Positions 25,411 to 33,056 of a stretch of DNA of 43,440 nt are shown here, piece by piece; the first letter of the stretch is position 1, and every line of letters begins with the position of its first letter. Under the pieces are notes generated by a model. The model worked only from the letters and a program-made list of their open reading frames with translations. It made no database searches and had not been told where the DNA came from. Where the stretch lies: positions 1 to 43,440 of the IMG/VR virus record IMGVR_UViG_3300037427_001734. One strand, written 5' to 3'. The position numbers were made by a program, and so were the translations under genes. The stretch comes from a virus.

Positions 25411-26075
25411 TATATCTTACTGATCTTAAACAGATGCCAAACTGGAGCAAAGAAGAAACAACACTAGATACAATTTTTCATTATGAGGTCACAAAAGGTT
25501 ACAGTGACATACATAGTTTAAGGTTGTTTGGTCTTTACAAAGATGAGTCTAGGAACATAAGACATAATGTATATCACCCAATGGATTATGTTTCCCACAA
25601 TGTCAAAATAGTCATAGGAGAATTTGACTGCATAGATAAGTCTAAGCCCAATAACTCGCATGTCGTAAAAGAAATAGACAGAGCTGGAAGTACATCTATA
25701 TTAAAGGTTGACTTTCCAGTCTTAAACAACAGGCACAAAGGATATCATCAAGACGAATACATAGATGAAGTTTTTGAAAAGTTAAAAAAGGACGAAAGAA
25801 TATTATTTTGCTATGTTACTCCTAGTGGAAAAGGCATAAGATTTGGATTTAAAGTTGATAGTAGAATACACAATGATTTGGAATACATTTCAAACTACTA
25901 TTTTTATGGAAAGCAATTTTTGAAGTATGACACAAGAGGCAGGCTTGACCTTGACTTTAATGCTAGCGAAACTGGCAGCTTTTATGAACTGGCTAATATT
26001 ACTAGCGTATATTGGTTCCTGCCTAATACGGATAAGTGGCACGTTAGAGAATCTGTAGAGCTTAAGAAAATATAA
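25404..26075 (+). CDS. PrimPol-like / BT4734-like domain protein (tentative)
   Basis: A 223-residue protein with no clear enzymatic family, but the segment ILFCYVTPSGKGIRFGFKVD (residues 133-152) followed by HNDLEYISNYYFYG (156-169) resembles the SPSGxGLK...H pattern of BT4734-like domains, which are related to archaeo-eukaryotic primases and usually precede a helicase in larger proteins. A strand with acidic residues (LKVDFPVL, 100-107) lies upstream where the fold would place it. The end (SFYELANITSVYWFLPNTD) could match the later part of that domain. No helicase is attached and the location, between two methyltransferases in a fibre island, is not a replication context. Alternatives are a degenerate copy or an unrelated structural protein. 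It overlaps both neighbours, so it is a real gene in this operon. Confidence 0.4.
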   Translation: MLIYLTDLKQMPNWSKEETTLDTIFHYEVTKGYSDIHSLRLFGLYKDESRNIRHNVYHPMDYVSHNVKIVIGEFDCIDKSKPNNSHVVKEIDRAGSTSILKVDFPVLNNRHKGYHQDEYIDEVFEKLKKDERILFCYVTPSGKGIRFGFKVDSRIHNDLEYISNYYFYGKQFLKYDTRGRLDLDFNASETGSFYELANITSVYWFLPNTDKWHVRESVELKKI

Positions 26076-26662
26076 TGGACTACGAATTTACAGAAGATTG
26101 GTTTTCTGAGGACAACCCAGAAAAAGTAGTTTGTCAATTTGACGAGTTCTTATCTGAGTTTAAGAACAAGCCTTCGACATTTCTTGAGATTGGATCTTTT
26201 GAAGGAATGTCAACCATATGGATGTTAGAAAATATACTAACAAACAAAGAGTCAAGACTTTTTTGTATTGATGCTTGGGCTGAATGGACTGGAGATGCCT
26301 TTGTAAGATTTGTAGAAAACATAAACAAGAGTGGCTTCAAAAACAAAGTAGACATAATCAAAGGTAATTCATCAACCTATTTATCAATATTCCCAGATGA
26401 TTACTTTGACTTTATATATATAGATGGAAACCATGATGAAAAAGCTGTCATCAAAGATGCAGTAAATTCTTTTAGGATTGTAAAAAAAAGAGGAATAATA
26501 TGTTTTGATGATTACCTGCTAGGTATAAGATATCCAAACAGTCCCGGATCAAAGGCCATGAAAGGTTCAGCAAAGAAGGCAATTGATTATTTTATTGAGC
26601 TTTTCAAAGATGAGATAGATATAATATATAAAGACTATCAATTATGGATTAGGAAAATATGA
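26075..26662 (+). CDS. SAM-dependent methyltransferase (class I), second copy
   Basis: A 195-residue class I methyltransferase. STFLEIGSFEGMSTIWMLEN (34-53) is SAM motif I, RLFCIDAW (61-68) ends strand 2 with the ribose-binding Asp, FDFIYIDGNHDEKAV (111-125) is motif IV, and IICFDDYL (141-148) supplies another acidic pair. This Asp/His layout is seen in metal-dependent O-methyltransferases that act on sugars or antibiotics. Motif I is similar to that of the 24787 gene (EIGSYTGFST against EIGSFEGMST), though overall similarity is low, so the two are members of one broad family rather than a recent duplication. Starts and stops overlap neighbours by 1 and 4 bases. Confidence 0.8.
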   Translation: MDYEFTEDWFSEDNPEKVVCQFDEFLSEFKNKPSTFLEIGSFEGMSTIWMLENILTNKESRLFCIDAWAEWTGDAFVRFVENINKSGFKNKVDIIKGNSSTYLSIFPDDYFDFIYIDGNHDEKAVIKDAVNSFRIVKKRGIICFDDYLLGIRYPNSPGSKAMKGSAKKAIDYFIELFKDEIDIIYKDYQLWIRKI

Positions 26663-27423
26663 AGATAGCCATAGCTCAGTTGTATACTAAGAATCTCGAT
26701 GAATGGGCCTGTATTGCCGTAGACAATAAAAAAAGATATGCAAGACTAAACAACTATGATCTTGTTTCAAAACGAGGTCTTTATGGTACTAAAGTCAAGC
26801 GACATCCAAGTTGGCACAGTATACTTTTAATATTGGAAATACTACAAACAAGTAATGTAGATTGGGTTTTTTGGTCTGACGTAGACGCATTGATAATGGA
26901 TCAAACTGTTAAGTTAGAAAGCTTTATAAGGCCAGATTGCGACATTATTATTCCGTCACAAGGAAAGGGTGAATACTGCGGTATAAAAACTAATAACTGT
27001 CTATGCTGCGGTCATTATTTTATCAAGAACACAAGGTGGTCAAAAGATTTCTTAAGGCGTCTGTGGAAGTGGCCAGAAGGTGAGTTTGATAAATACAAGA
27101 ACCACGGATACTGGGAACAATGTGGTATGAATTACATGTTCAACGAGAATGAGATGGATTTCGACAAACATGTACATATAGAAAAACAAAATAGATCTTT
27201 TAACTCTTTCTACTTTATGGATGGCTATGAGCATGAAGGCATGGAGTTTAAAGAATGGGGAGAGAGCTTCTTTAGGACTAAGGAGTCAAAAAAAGAACTA
27301 GAAAATGATTTAGGCACGGCTTATAACGAAGGTGATTTTATTATACATTTTGCCGGAAAACATTGCGCACCCTATAGAAAACACCTAATGGAACAATATT
27401 CGGAGAAAGTGAAATGGAACTAA
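26659..27423 (+). CDS. Glycosyltransferase, GT34-like (galactosyl/xylosyl/mannosyl type)
   Basis: A 254-residue glycosyltransferase of the GMA12/MNN10 (GT34) kind. VDWVFWSDVDALIMD (67-81) contains the DxD motif that binds the metal and nucleotide sugar; NNYDLVSKRG and HPSWHSILLILEIL upstream match the family's N-terminal half, and GDFIIHFAGKH near 227-237 matches the conserved C-terminal His segment. There is no membrane segment, so it acts in the cytoplasm. It may use a GDP- or UDP-sugar. A nine-residue EWGESFFRT near 199-207 recurs as EWGESWFRT in the sulfotransferase. It overlaps the next gene by ten bases. Acceptor unknown; a virion or host surface glycan is the natural inference. Confidence 0.78.
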   Translation: MKIAIAQLYTKNLDEWACIAVDNKKRYARLNNYDLVSKRGLYGTKVKRHPSWHSILLILEILQTSNVDWVFWSDVDALIMDQTVKLESFIRPDCDIIIPSQGKGEYCGIKTNNCLCCGHYFIKNTRWSKDFLRRLWKWPEGEFDKYKNHGYWEQCGMNYMFNENEMDFDKHVHIEKQNRSFNSFYFMDGYEHEGMEFKEWGESFFRTKESKKELENDLGTAYNEGDFIIHFAGKHCAPYRKHLMEQYSEKVKWN

Positions 27424-28241
27424 TAGTAAAAGTTAAATCAGATGGCTCTAACCCGTACTACCAAGACGGTGATGTTATAGACGCCATGTCTCTTGACCGT
27501 ATTTATTTGGCTCATGCGGAGATGATATGTCATACTAAAAACTTTGGGTTCAACACATCAGGGAAAAGAGATAGAAATACACTACTTGAAAAGTTTCAAC
27601 AGGCAACTCACATTTACAAGTTTGAAAGAGTGAACAGTAATGACGTTAAAAGAACCAACCTGATAACCAACGAAGAAGACATTCTCAATACAATCCCAAA
27701 TACAGAGGGCGAATCTATTAATGCTTATCAGTACATATCTAGGAGGCTAAAAAATCCAAATCACAAAATATTTGGAACTGGAGGTCGCGAGGTATGGTAC
27801 GGTCAACTAAGAAACGATGCTGAAGTTTTTATTCCGGTCGCTTGGAATCACATAGAAACAGAGAGTGACAACCTCAAAGACGACCACAATAGTTGGCCCT
27901 TTACTGACTTAGAAAAAAGACATTTCATTTGTATTAATACCTCTGGAAGGAGTTACGATGGAGACTCTTTTACTAGAGTTGAGCTTTCTGGTGGCACTGT
28001 AACGGAAAGAGCTTTGTCTGTTATGGAAGACTTACCTGAAGATCATCCAGATGATTATGAGCGCATTGTGCTGGCAAAAAGAAAATGGTTTGTTCCATAT
28101 TGGGATTTATCTTCTGAGCTTGGTAGTTCTGTAGATGATTTAAGAAATCCAGACCATACGTGCGATTGCAGGAAGCCAATGGATGAAAGGGAACATATTG
28201 ACATTCTAACTTACGATAAGATCACAGAGGGGTTATTGTAA
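27414..28241 (+). CDS. Uncharacterised phage protein
   Basis: Not recognised. The 275-residue protein begins with a beta-like strand MELIVKVKSDGSN and PYYQDGDVIDAMSLDRIY, suggesting a small N-terminal domain, then a Lys/Arg-rich helical part, then a region with WYGQLRNDAEVFIPVAWNHIE and a long acidic stretch. Near the C-terminus HTCDCRKPMD has two Cys and a His that could bind a metal or be accidental. No signal peptide or membrane helix. It overlaps the glycosyltransferase (10 bases) and its TAA overlaps the beta-helix protein's ATG, so it belongs to the fibre and modification operon; a structural or assembly role is as likely as an enzymatic one. Confidence 0.65.
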   Translation: MELIVKVKSDGSNPYYQDGDVIDAMSLDRIYLAHAEMICHTKNFGFNTSGKRDRNTLLEKFQQATHIYKFERVNSNDVKRTNLITNEEDILNTIPNTEGESINAYQYISRRLKNPNHKIFGTGGREVWYGQLRNDAEVFIPVAWNHIETESDNLKDDHNSWPFTDLEKRHFICINTSGRSYDGDSFTRVELSGGTVTERALSVMEDLPEDHPDDYERIVLAKRKWFVPYWDLSSELGSSVDDLRNPDHTCDCRKPMDEREHIDILTYDKITEGLL

Positions 28242-29374
28242 TGGCTACCGTAACAAAAACTATAGGGACTAGCAGTAGAGATTACTCGACTATTTCGGCA
28301 TGGGAGGCAGACTTGTCTGATGCTACTATATACTCTGATGGCGATGACGCAGTTGGAGAAATATATGCAGATTCTACATTTACTGGAAATACCGTAACTA
28401 TAGATGGTGGAACTAGTATTGGTGGTAGTTCTGGTCAAGACCTTAACTCTGTCAAGTTAACTGTAGCTGCTGGAAACAGGCATGACGGGACAGCAGAAAG
28501 TGGAGCATTGTTGAAACCCACGGCTAATTCTGGCCATAACGTAGGTATTATAGTTATTGAAATAGATAATTTTACACTTGAGTGGCTAGATATTAGTTTA
28601 GACAGTCTGGACTCTACTAATACAAACCGAGCTATAACAATGAATTCTGGCGTAGGAAATTTAACAATAAGAAATATGCTAATACATGATAAGGGTGGCA
28701 ATCCGGGATCTACTGGCCCATTTGCCATAGTAAGTAGTCAGGCTGGCACTACTAGTAACAATTGGTATTTTCTTAATAATATATTCTATAGCTTTATAGA
28801 AACTTCTAATGATAGTGCTGGAGCTATAATTATCAGGGCCTTCAAAGGAAATTTATACATATATAATAATACGGTGTACAAGATAAAATCCCAAGGAGGA
28901 AGTAAAGACGCTATTGGGTTTAGATTTGGGGATGGCACTCACATTCAGGCTAATATAAAAAATAATATAGTTGCTGGCTTAGACGAGGGAGACATAGCTG
29001 CTGCCTATTGGATGGACGAGGTTCCAAACTCAAACAGGGTGCTAAACTCAGCTACCAACCTTTCAGACGATACTTCTGACGCAGCAAAAGACGCCGAAGA
29101 CTTTGATGTTAATAAGAATGACTCAACAGGATTGATAGGCAAAACATTAGCGGAAATAGCTTTTGTGTCTACCACTGCTGGTTCAGAAGATTTACATATT
29201 ACAGAAGATTCTGTTTGTGTAGACGCCGGAACAGATCTAGGAACCACTGGCGGTACGCAAACTGATATAAACGGAAGAGACAGGGATTCTCAGGGGGATA
29301 CTTGGGATATTGGCGCACATGAGTTTGTAGCTGATGCTGACTCAACAGGCACATTCATGATTTTTACGGACTAG
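28241..29374 (+). CDS. Right-handed beta-helix (tailspike-like) protein
   Basis: A 377-residue protein with the composition and rung pattern of a parallel beta-helix: repeated short strands with Asn ladders (FTLEWLDISLDSL, NLTIRNMLIHDKGG, NWYFLNNIFYSFIE, NLYIYNNTVYKIKS, ANIKNNIVAG) between residues 105 and 255. The end TDINGRDRDSQGDTWDIGAHEF matches by eye the C-terminal motif seen in choice-of-anchor Q-type pectate-lyase-fold proteins. The N-terminus (YSTISAWEADL) resembles the start of that family too. Phage proteins of this fold act as tailspikes or polysaccharide-binding or -degrading enzymes; no catalytic residues can be named here. The ATG overlaps the preceding TAA, and the next gene starts three bases after the stop. 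Confidence 0.8.
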   Translation: MATVTKTIGTSSRDYSTISAWEADLSDATIYSDGDDAVGEIYADSTFTGNTVTIDGGTSIGGSSGQDLNSVKLTVAAGNRHDGTAESGALLKPTANSGHNVGIIVIEIDNFTLEWLDISLDSLDSTNTNRAITMNSGVGNLTIRNMLIHDKGGNPGSTGPFAIVSSQAGTTSNNWYFLNNIFYSFIETSNDSAGAIIIRAFKGNLYIYNNTVYKIKSQGGSKDAIGFRFGDGTHIQANIKNNIVAGLDEGDIAAAYWMDEVPNSNRVLNSATNLSDDTSDAAKDAEDFDVNKNDSTGLIGKTLAEIAFVSTTAGSEDLHITEDSVCVDAGTDLGTTGGTQTDINGRDRDSQGDTWDIGAHEFVADADSTGTFMIFTD

Positions 29375-29377
29375 TAG

Positions 29378-30232
29378 ATGCACACAACATTTATAATACA
29401 AGGCCCACTCACTAAAGACACCATAAGGTGCATACAGATGTATTCTCAGTTTGGCAATGTTATAGTTTCGCATTGGAACACAGACAATCCCACTCTAATA
29501 CAAGCTGCATATAATGAGGCCAGCAGTGCTCAAAATGTAGAAATAGTAACAAATGCCTTTGTGAAGAATAACTCGTACAATTGTGGGAATATGAATTTTC
29601 ATCTACAGAGCTTCAGGGCGGGACTGGAGAAATGCAAAACAGACTCAGCAATAAAGGTCAGATCTGACGAGTATATGACAGACCCCAGAAAATTGATGAA
29701 TGAGGTCGAGAAAAATCCTAACAAGATGACTGTATGCAACTTCCTTTTTAGAGGGGACTTTGTCTTACATCCATCAGACCACATAATGGGAGGCAACACG
29801 AAAGACATGCTGTCAATGGTTGGCAGGTGTATGGATACAGTAGCTAAATACAGAAAAGGCCAAAGGGTAGGTATTGATTCTTTGGGGCTATCTAGCGATT
29901 ATTGTTATGAGATTTTGATACCAGAGACACTTTTTTGCGTTAGTTGGCTTAAGGTTAAAGGTGTCGATATAACAGACAACTTTAATGGAAAAGGGTTGCC
30001 GGAAATAGAGTCGATAAATCGTTATATGATGAAAAAATACTACAATCTAGTAAGAGCGAGCGATCTTGGGGATTTCTTATTTAGGTTTACCAGCGCTCCA
30101 ATAGGAAGTCCTACCGCATATACAGATGAAAGTTCTTTTCTATATGGCACTGGTAGATGTCATATTAGATGTATTGGTGATTTTGATGATATTTATATAT
30201 CCAAACTTAGGGACGAAGAGCGTCCATCATAG
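29378..30232 (+). CDS. WavE-like lipopolysaccharide synthesis protein
   Basis: A 284-residue protein resembling the WavE family, first known from Vibrio cholerae lipopolysaccharide core synthesis and found in capsule and phage loci. The N-terminal FIIQGPLTKDTIRCIQMY (5-22) and VIVSHWNTDN (28-37) fit the family start, and NMNFHLQSFRAGLEKCK with AIKVRSDEYM (91-100) fits its conserved N-x-x-x-Q and K-x-R-x-D signatures, thought to belong to a glycosyltransferase-like fold. The last 100 residues are poorly conserved by eye. It is the last gene of the modification island; an 81-base gap with promoter D follows. With the sulfotransferase, GT34 enzyme and methyltransferases it suggests glycan assembly or alteration. 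Confidence 0.7.
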   Translation: MHTTFIIQGPLTKDTIRCIQMYSQFGNVIVSHWNTDNPTLIQAAYNEASSAQNVEIVTNAFVKNNSYNCGNMNFHLQSFRAGLEKCKTDSAIKVRSDEYMTDPRKLMNEVEKNPNKMTVCNFLFRGDFVLHPSDHIMGGNTKDMLSMVGRCMDTVAKYRKGQRVGIDSLGLSSDYCYEILIPETLFCVSWLKVKGVDITDNFNGKGLPEIESINRYMMKKYYNLVRASDLGDFLFRFTSAPIGSPTAYTDESSFLYGTGRCHIRCIGDFDDIYISKLRDEERPS

Positions 30233-30271
30233 AATACAGGCTAAATATTAAATATAATATATCCGAAAAAC

Positions 30272-30295
30272 CGTGTATTATCATGGTAGAGAACC
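30272..30295 (+). promoter_or_regulatory. Putative phage late promoter D
   Basis: CGTGTATTATC (30272-30282) and GTAGAGAACC (30286-30295) followed by T6, in the 81-base gap after the WavE-like gene. It aligns with the 11033 site through GTGTAT, GTAGA, AAC and the T run. The gap also carries AT-rich AAATATTAAATATAATATAT at 30243-30262 with a TATAAT; no convincing terminator stem was found there. Confidence 0.45.
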
Positions 30296-30313
30296 TTTTT
30301 TATGGAGTGAGAG

Positions 30314-30544
30314 ATGGCAATTTTCAAGCTAGAAATAGCTGACAGTGACGTAGACAGGGTATTTGATGCAATATGTTCTAACTACGGCTGGCAGGAAGAT
30401 GGCGGAGAAACCAAAGGTGAGTTCACTCACAGGACAGTAAGAGATTTTTTGCAGAACAATGTAAAGGCTTTTGAAACCAAAAAAGCTAAAGAGCAGGCAA
30501 TGAACTCTATAAGTAGCAACGTTTCTTTGAGCGATCCGGAGTAA
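30314..30544 (+). CDS. Small phage protein, unknown
   Basis: A 76-residue protein with an amphipathic start (AIFKLEIADSDVDRVFDAI), a middle GWQEDGGETKGEFTHRTVRD and a helical, Lys/Ala-rich end. The pattern resembles small proteins often found in phage structural clusters that pair with a second small helical protein, but no function is known to me. GGAG stands six bases before the ATG, and it is the first gene after promoter D. The next gene begins three bases after its stop. Confidence 0.7.
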   Translation: MAIFKLEIADSDVDRVFDAICSNYGWQEDGGETKGEFTHRTVRDFLQNNVKAFETKKAKEQAMNSISSNVSLSDPE

Positions 30545-30547
30545 AAT

Positions 30548-30760
30548 ATGTTTGGAGATCATGGCTTTTGTTCTGCAGCTTTTGGGGCAATATCCTCTGC
30601 TCCCGCGTACGTTAATCCATTAACAGAGCACGAAAGGCACTACTTTACAGCAAACATTCAACAGCAAGTTTCACACACGCTTGCGATAAAAACAAAACTA
30701 AGCAATGATTTAAGCATACAGCAGGAACAAGTAAGTACAATGGCTCTATCGAAGGGTTAA
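30548..30760 (+). CDS. Small phage protein, unknown
   Basis: A 70-residue product, not recognised. It starts MFGDHGFCSAAFGAISSAP, followed by a His- and Gln-rich helical part (HERHYFTANIQQQVSHTLA) and a short basic-polar tail. There is a single Cys and no membrane segment of adequate length. The weak ribosome site and the three-base spacing after the previous stop suggest translation coupled to the upstream gene. Confidence 0.6.
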   Translation: MFGDHGFCSAAFGAISSAPAYVNPLTEHERHYFTANIQQQVSHTLAIKTKLSNDLSIQQEQVSTMALSKG

Positions 30761-30764
30761 TCAC

Positions 30765-30833
30765 ATGCCTGAAGTAGTATTAGAATTTACGATGACAATT
30801 AAAACACAGCACACAGTTACACTAATAAGGTAA
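30765..30833 (+). CDS. Possible 22-residue mini-gene
   Basis: An ATG at 30765 is preceded by GAAGGG with eight bases of spacing and opens a 22-codon frame (MPEVVLEFTMTIKTQHTV...) ending four bases before the next gene. The peptide alternates polar and hydrophobic residues like a beta hairpin. It fills what would otherwise be a 77-base gap in a region with almost no gaps, which is why it is listed; it could also be just a leader that couples translation. Confidence 0.4.
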   Translation: MPEVVLEFTMTIKTQHTVTLIR

Positions 30834-30837
30834 ACAG

Positions 30838-31149
30838 ATGGCTAGCGAAATACATGTAGATGATGTTGGAACTAGATTTTTAGTTACTGTTAAAGACGAT
30901 GGCACTGCTGTGGATTTGTCTACGGCCACCGCGCTACAATTAAGTTTTAGAAAACCAGACGATCAAGTGCTTAGCAGAACTGCATCTACTTTTGCAGATG
31001 GAAGTTCAGCTTCAGGGGTCATGTACTATGACTCAATTGCAGGAGACTTGGACGAAGCAGGAAATTATAAAATGCAAGGCAAAGTCATTTTGACCAGCGG
31101 CACATTTTATACAGACATTCACACGTTTAAAGTTAACTGTAACCTATAA
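30838..31149 (+). CDS. BppU-like baseplate/virion protein
   Basis: A 103-residue all-beta protein. IHVDDVGTRFLVTVKDDG, VDLSTATALQLSFRKPDD and GVMYYDSIAGDLDEAGNY match the well-known N-terminal domain of BppU-family phage baseplate upper proteins, which is often found alone as a small structural protein in siphophages. The domain joins receptor-binding proteins to the tail. It has no extra C-terminal domain, so it may act as an adaptor for fibres encoded nearby. Start is four bases after the preceding mini-ORF; the next gene has a clear AAGGAG site. Confidence 0.75.
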   Translation: MASEIHVDDVGTRFLVTVKDDGTAVDLSTATALQLSFRKPDDQVLSRTASTFADGSSASGVMYYDSIAGDLDEAGNYKMQGKVILTSGTFYTDIHTFKVNCNL

Positions 31150-31159
31150 GGAGTAGAGC

Positions 31160-31675
31160 ATGTCTTGGCAAGGCCAAATGTCAACAATATTAAGATACTT
31201 AATTGATGACGTAGATTCATCAAAGTACAAATTCAGTGACAACAGAATAGAAACAACACTTTTAGTAGCAGCACAACTTGTAAACTTAGATGTTGATTTC
31301 AACAATACTTACACAATAAACGTAGAGACATGTAAACTTTCTCCAGACCCAACTGAGACAGCGACTAGAGAGGATGCGTTTATAAATTTAGTCTGCTTAA
31401 AAGCAGCGTGTGTGATGGTTGGCAGTCAGGTTAGAAGCGAGGCCGCCAACTCAATATCTATCAAAGATGGCCCATCCGCGATAGACTTGAGGGGAGTGTC
31501 TAGCACACTTACAGTTTTATACAAAGATTTATGTGAAAAATATGACAAGCTATTACTTGATTATCAAGCAGGTAACAGCATTGGCGGACAGTCTATACTC
31601 GGCCCATATAGCCCAGCTAGTGACTTCATGGGAAGAACTAGTGTAGGCCATAGAGCCGGTGGATACCAATTCTAA
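31160..31675 (+). CDS. Probable head-tail adaptor (connector) protein
   Basis: A 171-residue, mainly helical protein. The start (STILRYLIDDVDSSKYKFSD) followed by NRIETTLLVAAQLV, a PDPTETATREDAFINLVCLKAA segment and a helix pair fits the pattern of phage head-tail adaptors that bind the portal (HK97 gp6/lambda gpW-like position class). A typical C-terminal tail rich in Gly and Ser ends in VGHRAGGYQF. TAAGGAG precedes the ATG. Genes for the probable stopper, completion and terminator proteins come about 4 kb downstream, separated by a fibre set. The assignment is from helical pattern and position only. Confidence 0.5.
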   Translation: MSWQGQMSTILRYLIDDVDSSKYKFSDNRIETTLLVAAQLVNLDVDFNNTYTINVETCKLSPDPTETATREDAFINLVCLKAACVMVGSQVRSEAANSISIKDGPSAIDLRGVSSTLTVLYKDLCEKYDKLLLDYQAGNSIGGQSILGPYSPASDFMGRTSVGHRAGGYQF

Positions 31676-31686
31676 GGGAGTAAAAA

Positions 31687-32610
31687 ATGACTATTAAAAA
31701 CTCAGGTACAATATTTGAAAGCATCACTGCTCAGTTGGCAGACAATAACGCTGGATTGATTTCAGCCGAAGATGTTAGAGTAAATATGCAGGACATAGTA
31801 GAGTCCGTAAACCAGATAGTTGCTAGTGGTGACTTCAACACGAAGAACCCATTTCGCAATCAAAATGTTAGAGCTCAAATAAACTCCAACAACTATGGAA
31901 AATTCATAGCTGAGTCAGGGGTTGATTTTCCAAATGCGACTTGGGCTTCTGACACTACTCAATATGAACCTTTTCCGGGCGTTGGCGGATTAGACCATAA
32001 TTCGTTAGACAACCTCACGGTCGCAGATCCGCACACTCAGTATTTGCCGGCTGATGGCTCTAGAGCACTGACTGGACATATGAAAACTGGAGGAAACGCA
32101 ATTAGCGCCTCTGGTGATTCCACGAGGGGTATCAAATTTATCTGGAATGATAGCTTTGATGATGCCTATGTAGGTTCCGGCACTAACTTTGTATTTAATG
32201 ATGGATCTAAAGTTGGCACTGGAAAGTCAGTAGCAAAGGCTTGGATGCAGTTTGACGGAAACGACGGGTCTGCCCCAGTCATTAGAGAGTCATACAACAT
32301 TCATTCATTAACTGATAATGGAACCGGAAAGTATACAATTACATTCGTTTCAGGAGCTCTTGGAGACAACAACTACGCTGCATTTGGAACTAGCAACTGT
32401 ACTACTGCTGCGGCTAGCGCAGAAGATTTTGATAATAATACAGTTGGCCTTGTTCTTAGGGCTGGCGATGATGCTAGTACGCTTAGAACTATAACGTATG
32501 TAATAAGAAAAGAAGTAGATAACAGCTATGTTGATGGCCACGTTAATGACTTTGTTGTATTTGGTTTAGGCTCAGGTGTACATCCTGACGCTGATCCAAC
32601 GATAGCTTAA
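31687..32610 (+). CDS. Fibre protein, paralogous N-terminus to the 1473-residue fibre
   Basis: A 307-residue structural protein. Residues 1-65 (MTIKNSGTIFESITAQLADN, then ISAEDVRVNMQDIVESVNQI) align with the N-terminus of the gene at 11554 (INADLADNSTQDISPRDVRQ, LIDSVNNL), so both probably bind the virion in the same way. The middle contains a short fibre-like segment (SLDNLTVADPHTQYLPADGS, ALTGHMKTGG) that is common in phage tail fibres, and the C-terminal 110 residues form a beta-rich domain like the head or tip domain of short fibres (GTGKYTITFVSGAL). TAAGGGAG precedes the start. It would be a shorter fibre with the same anchor. Confidence 0.75.
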   Translation: MTIKNSGTIFESITAQLADNNAGLISAEDVRVNMQDIVESVNQIVASGDFNTKNPFRNQNVRAQINSNNYGKFIAESGVDFPNATWASDTTQYEPFPGVGGLDHNSLDNLTVADPHTQYLPADGSRALTGHMKTGGNAISASGDSTRGIKFIWNDSFDDAYVGSGTNFVFNDGSKVGTGKSVAKAWMQFDGNDGSAPVIRESYNIHSLTDNGTGKYTITFVSGALGDNNYAAFGTSNCTTAAASAEDFDNNTVGLVLRAGDDASTLRTITYVIRKEVDNSYVDGHVNDFVVFGLGSGVHPDADPTIA

Positions 32611-32627
32611 TATAAGGAAAATAAATA

Positions 32628-33050
32628 ATGTCAAAACTAGTAATTTATGAAAATAAAGATGGTGGTGTTTCTATTATATCGCCCGCGCAGGGCATTGACC
32701 CAAAGGATGCAGCGGCTGTGCTCGTCCCGCCAAAAGCTGCTTGGAAAATTGTAGAGCCATCTGATCTTCCATCTTCAAGAGTATTTAGAGACGCTTGGAC
32801 AATAGACGGTGTAGACGTTAAAAAAGCAAAAGCTATTTGGCTTGACAAGGTAAGGGCTGTTAGAGATGAGAGACTCAAAGAGCTAGATGTAAAATGGATG
32901 AGAGCCATGGAAAACGGCGAATCCAAAGTAGCTAATAGTATAGCAGCAAAAAAACAGATACTTAGGGACGTGACAGAAAGAAAGGAAATCGTTAAAGCCA
33001 AAACGCTAGAGGATGTAGAAAATTTCTGGCCTGAAATACTAGAGAGGTAG
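32628..33050 (+). CDS. Conserved phage protein, fibre-cluster type
   Basis: A 140-residue protein of a type common beside phage tail-fibre genes: an N-terminal beta part with KLVIYENKDGGVSIISPA, a PSSRVFRDAWTIDG segment (the FRDAW motif is typical), then a long helical tail (VKKAKAIWLDKVRAVRDERL). It may help fibre folding or attachment, as the short protein next to many fibre genes does, but this is inferred from position. TAAGGAAA precedes the ATG. No enzymatic motif. It separates two fibre genes with gaps of 17 and 6 bases. Confidence 0.6.
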   Translation: MSKLVIYENKDGGVSIISPAQGIDPKDAAAVLVPPKAAWKIVEPSDLPSSRVFRDAWTIDGVDVKKAKAIWLDKVRAVRDERLKELDVKWMRAMENGESKVANSIAAKKQILRDVTERKEIVKAKTLEDVENFWPEILER

Positions 33051-33056
33051 TAAATA

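Noticed and set aside
30233-30262. Terminator after the WavE-like gene
   Set aside because: Only AT-rich imperfect dyads are present, with no GC stem and no adjoining T run.
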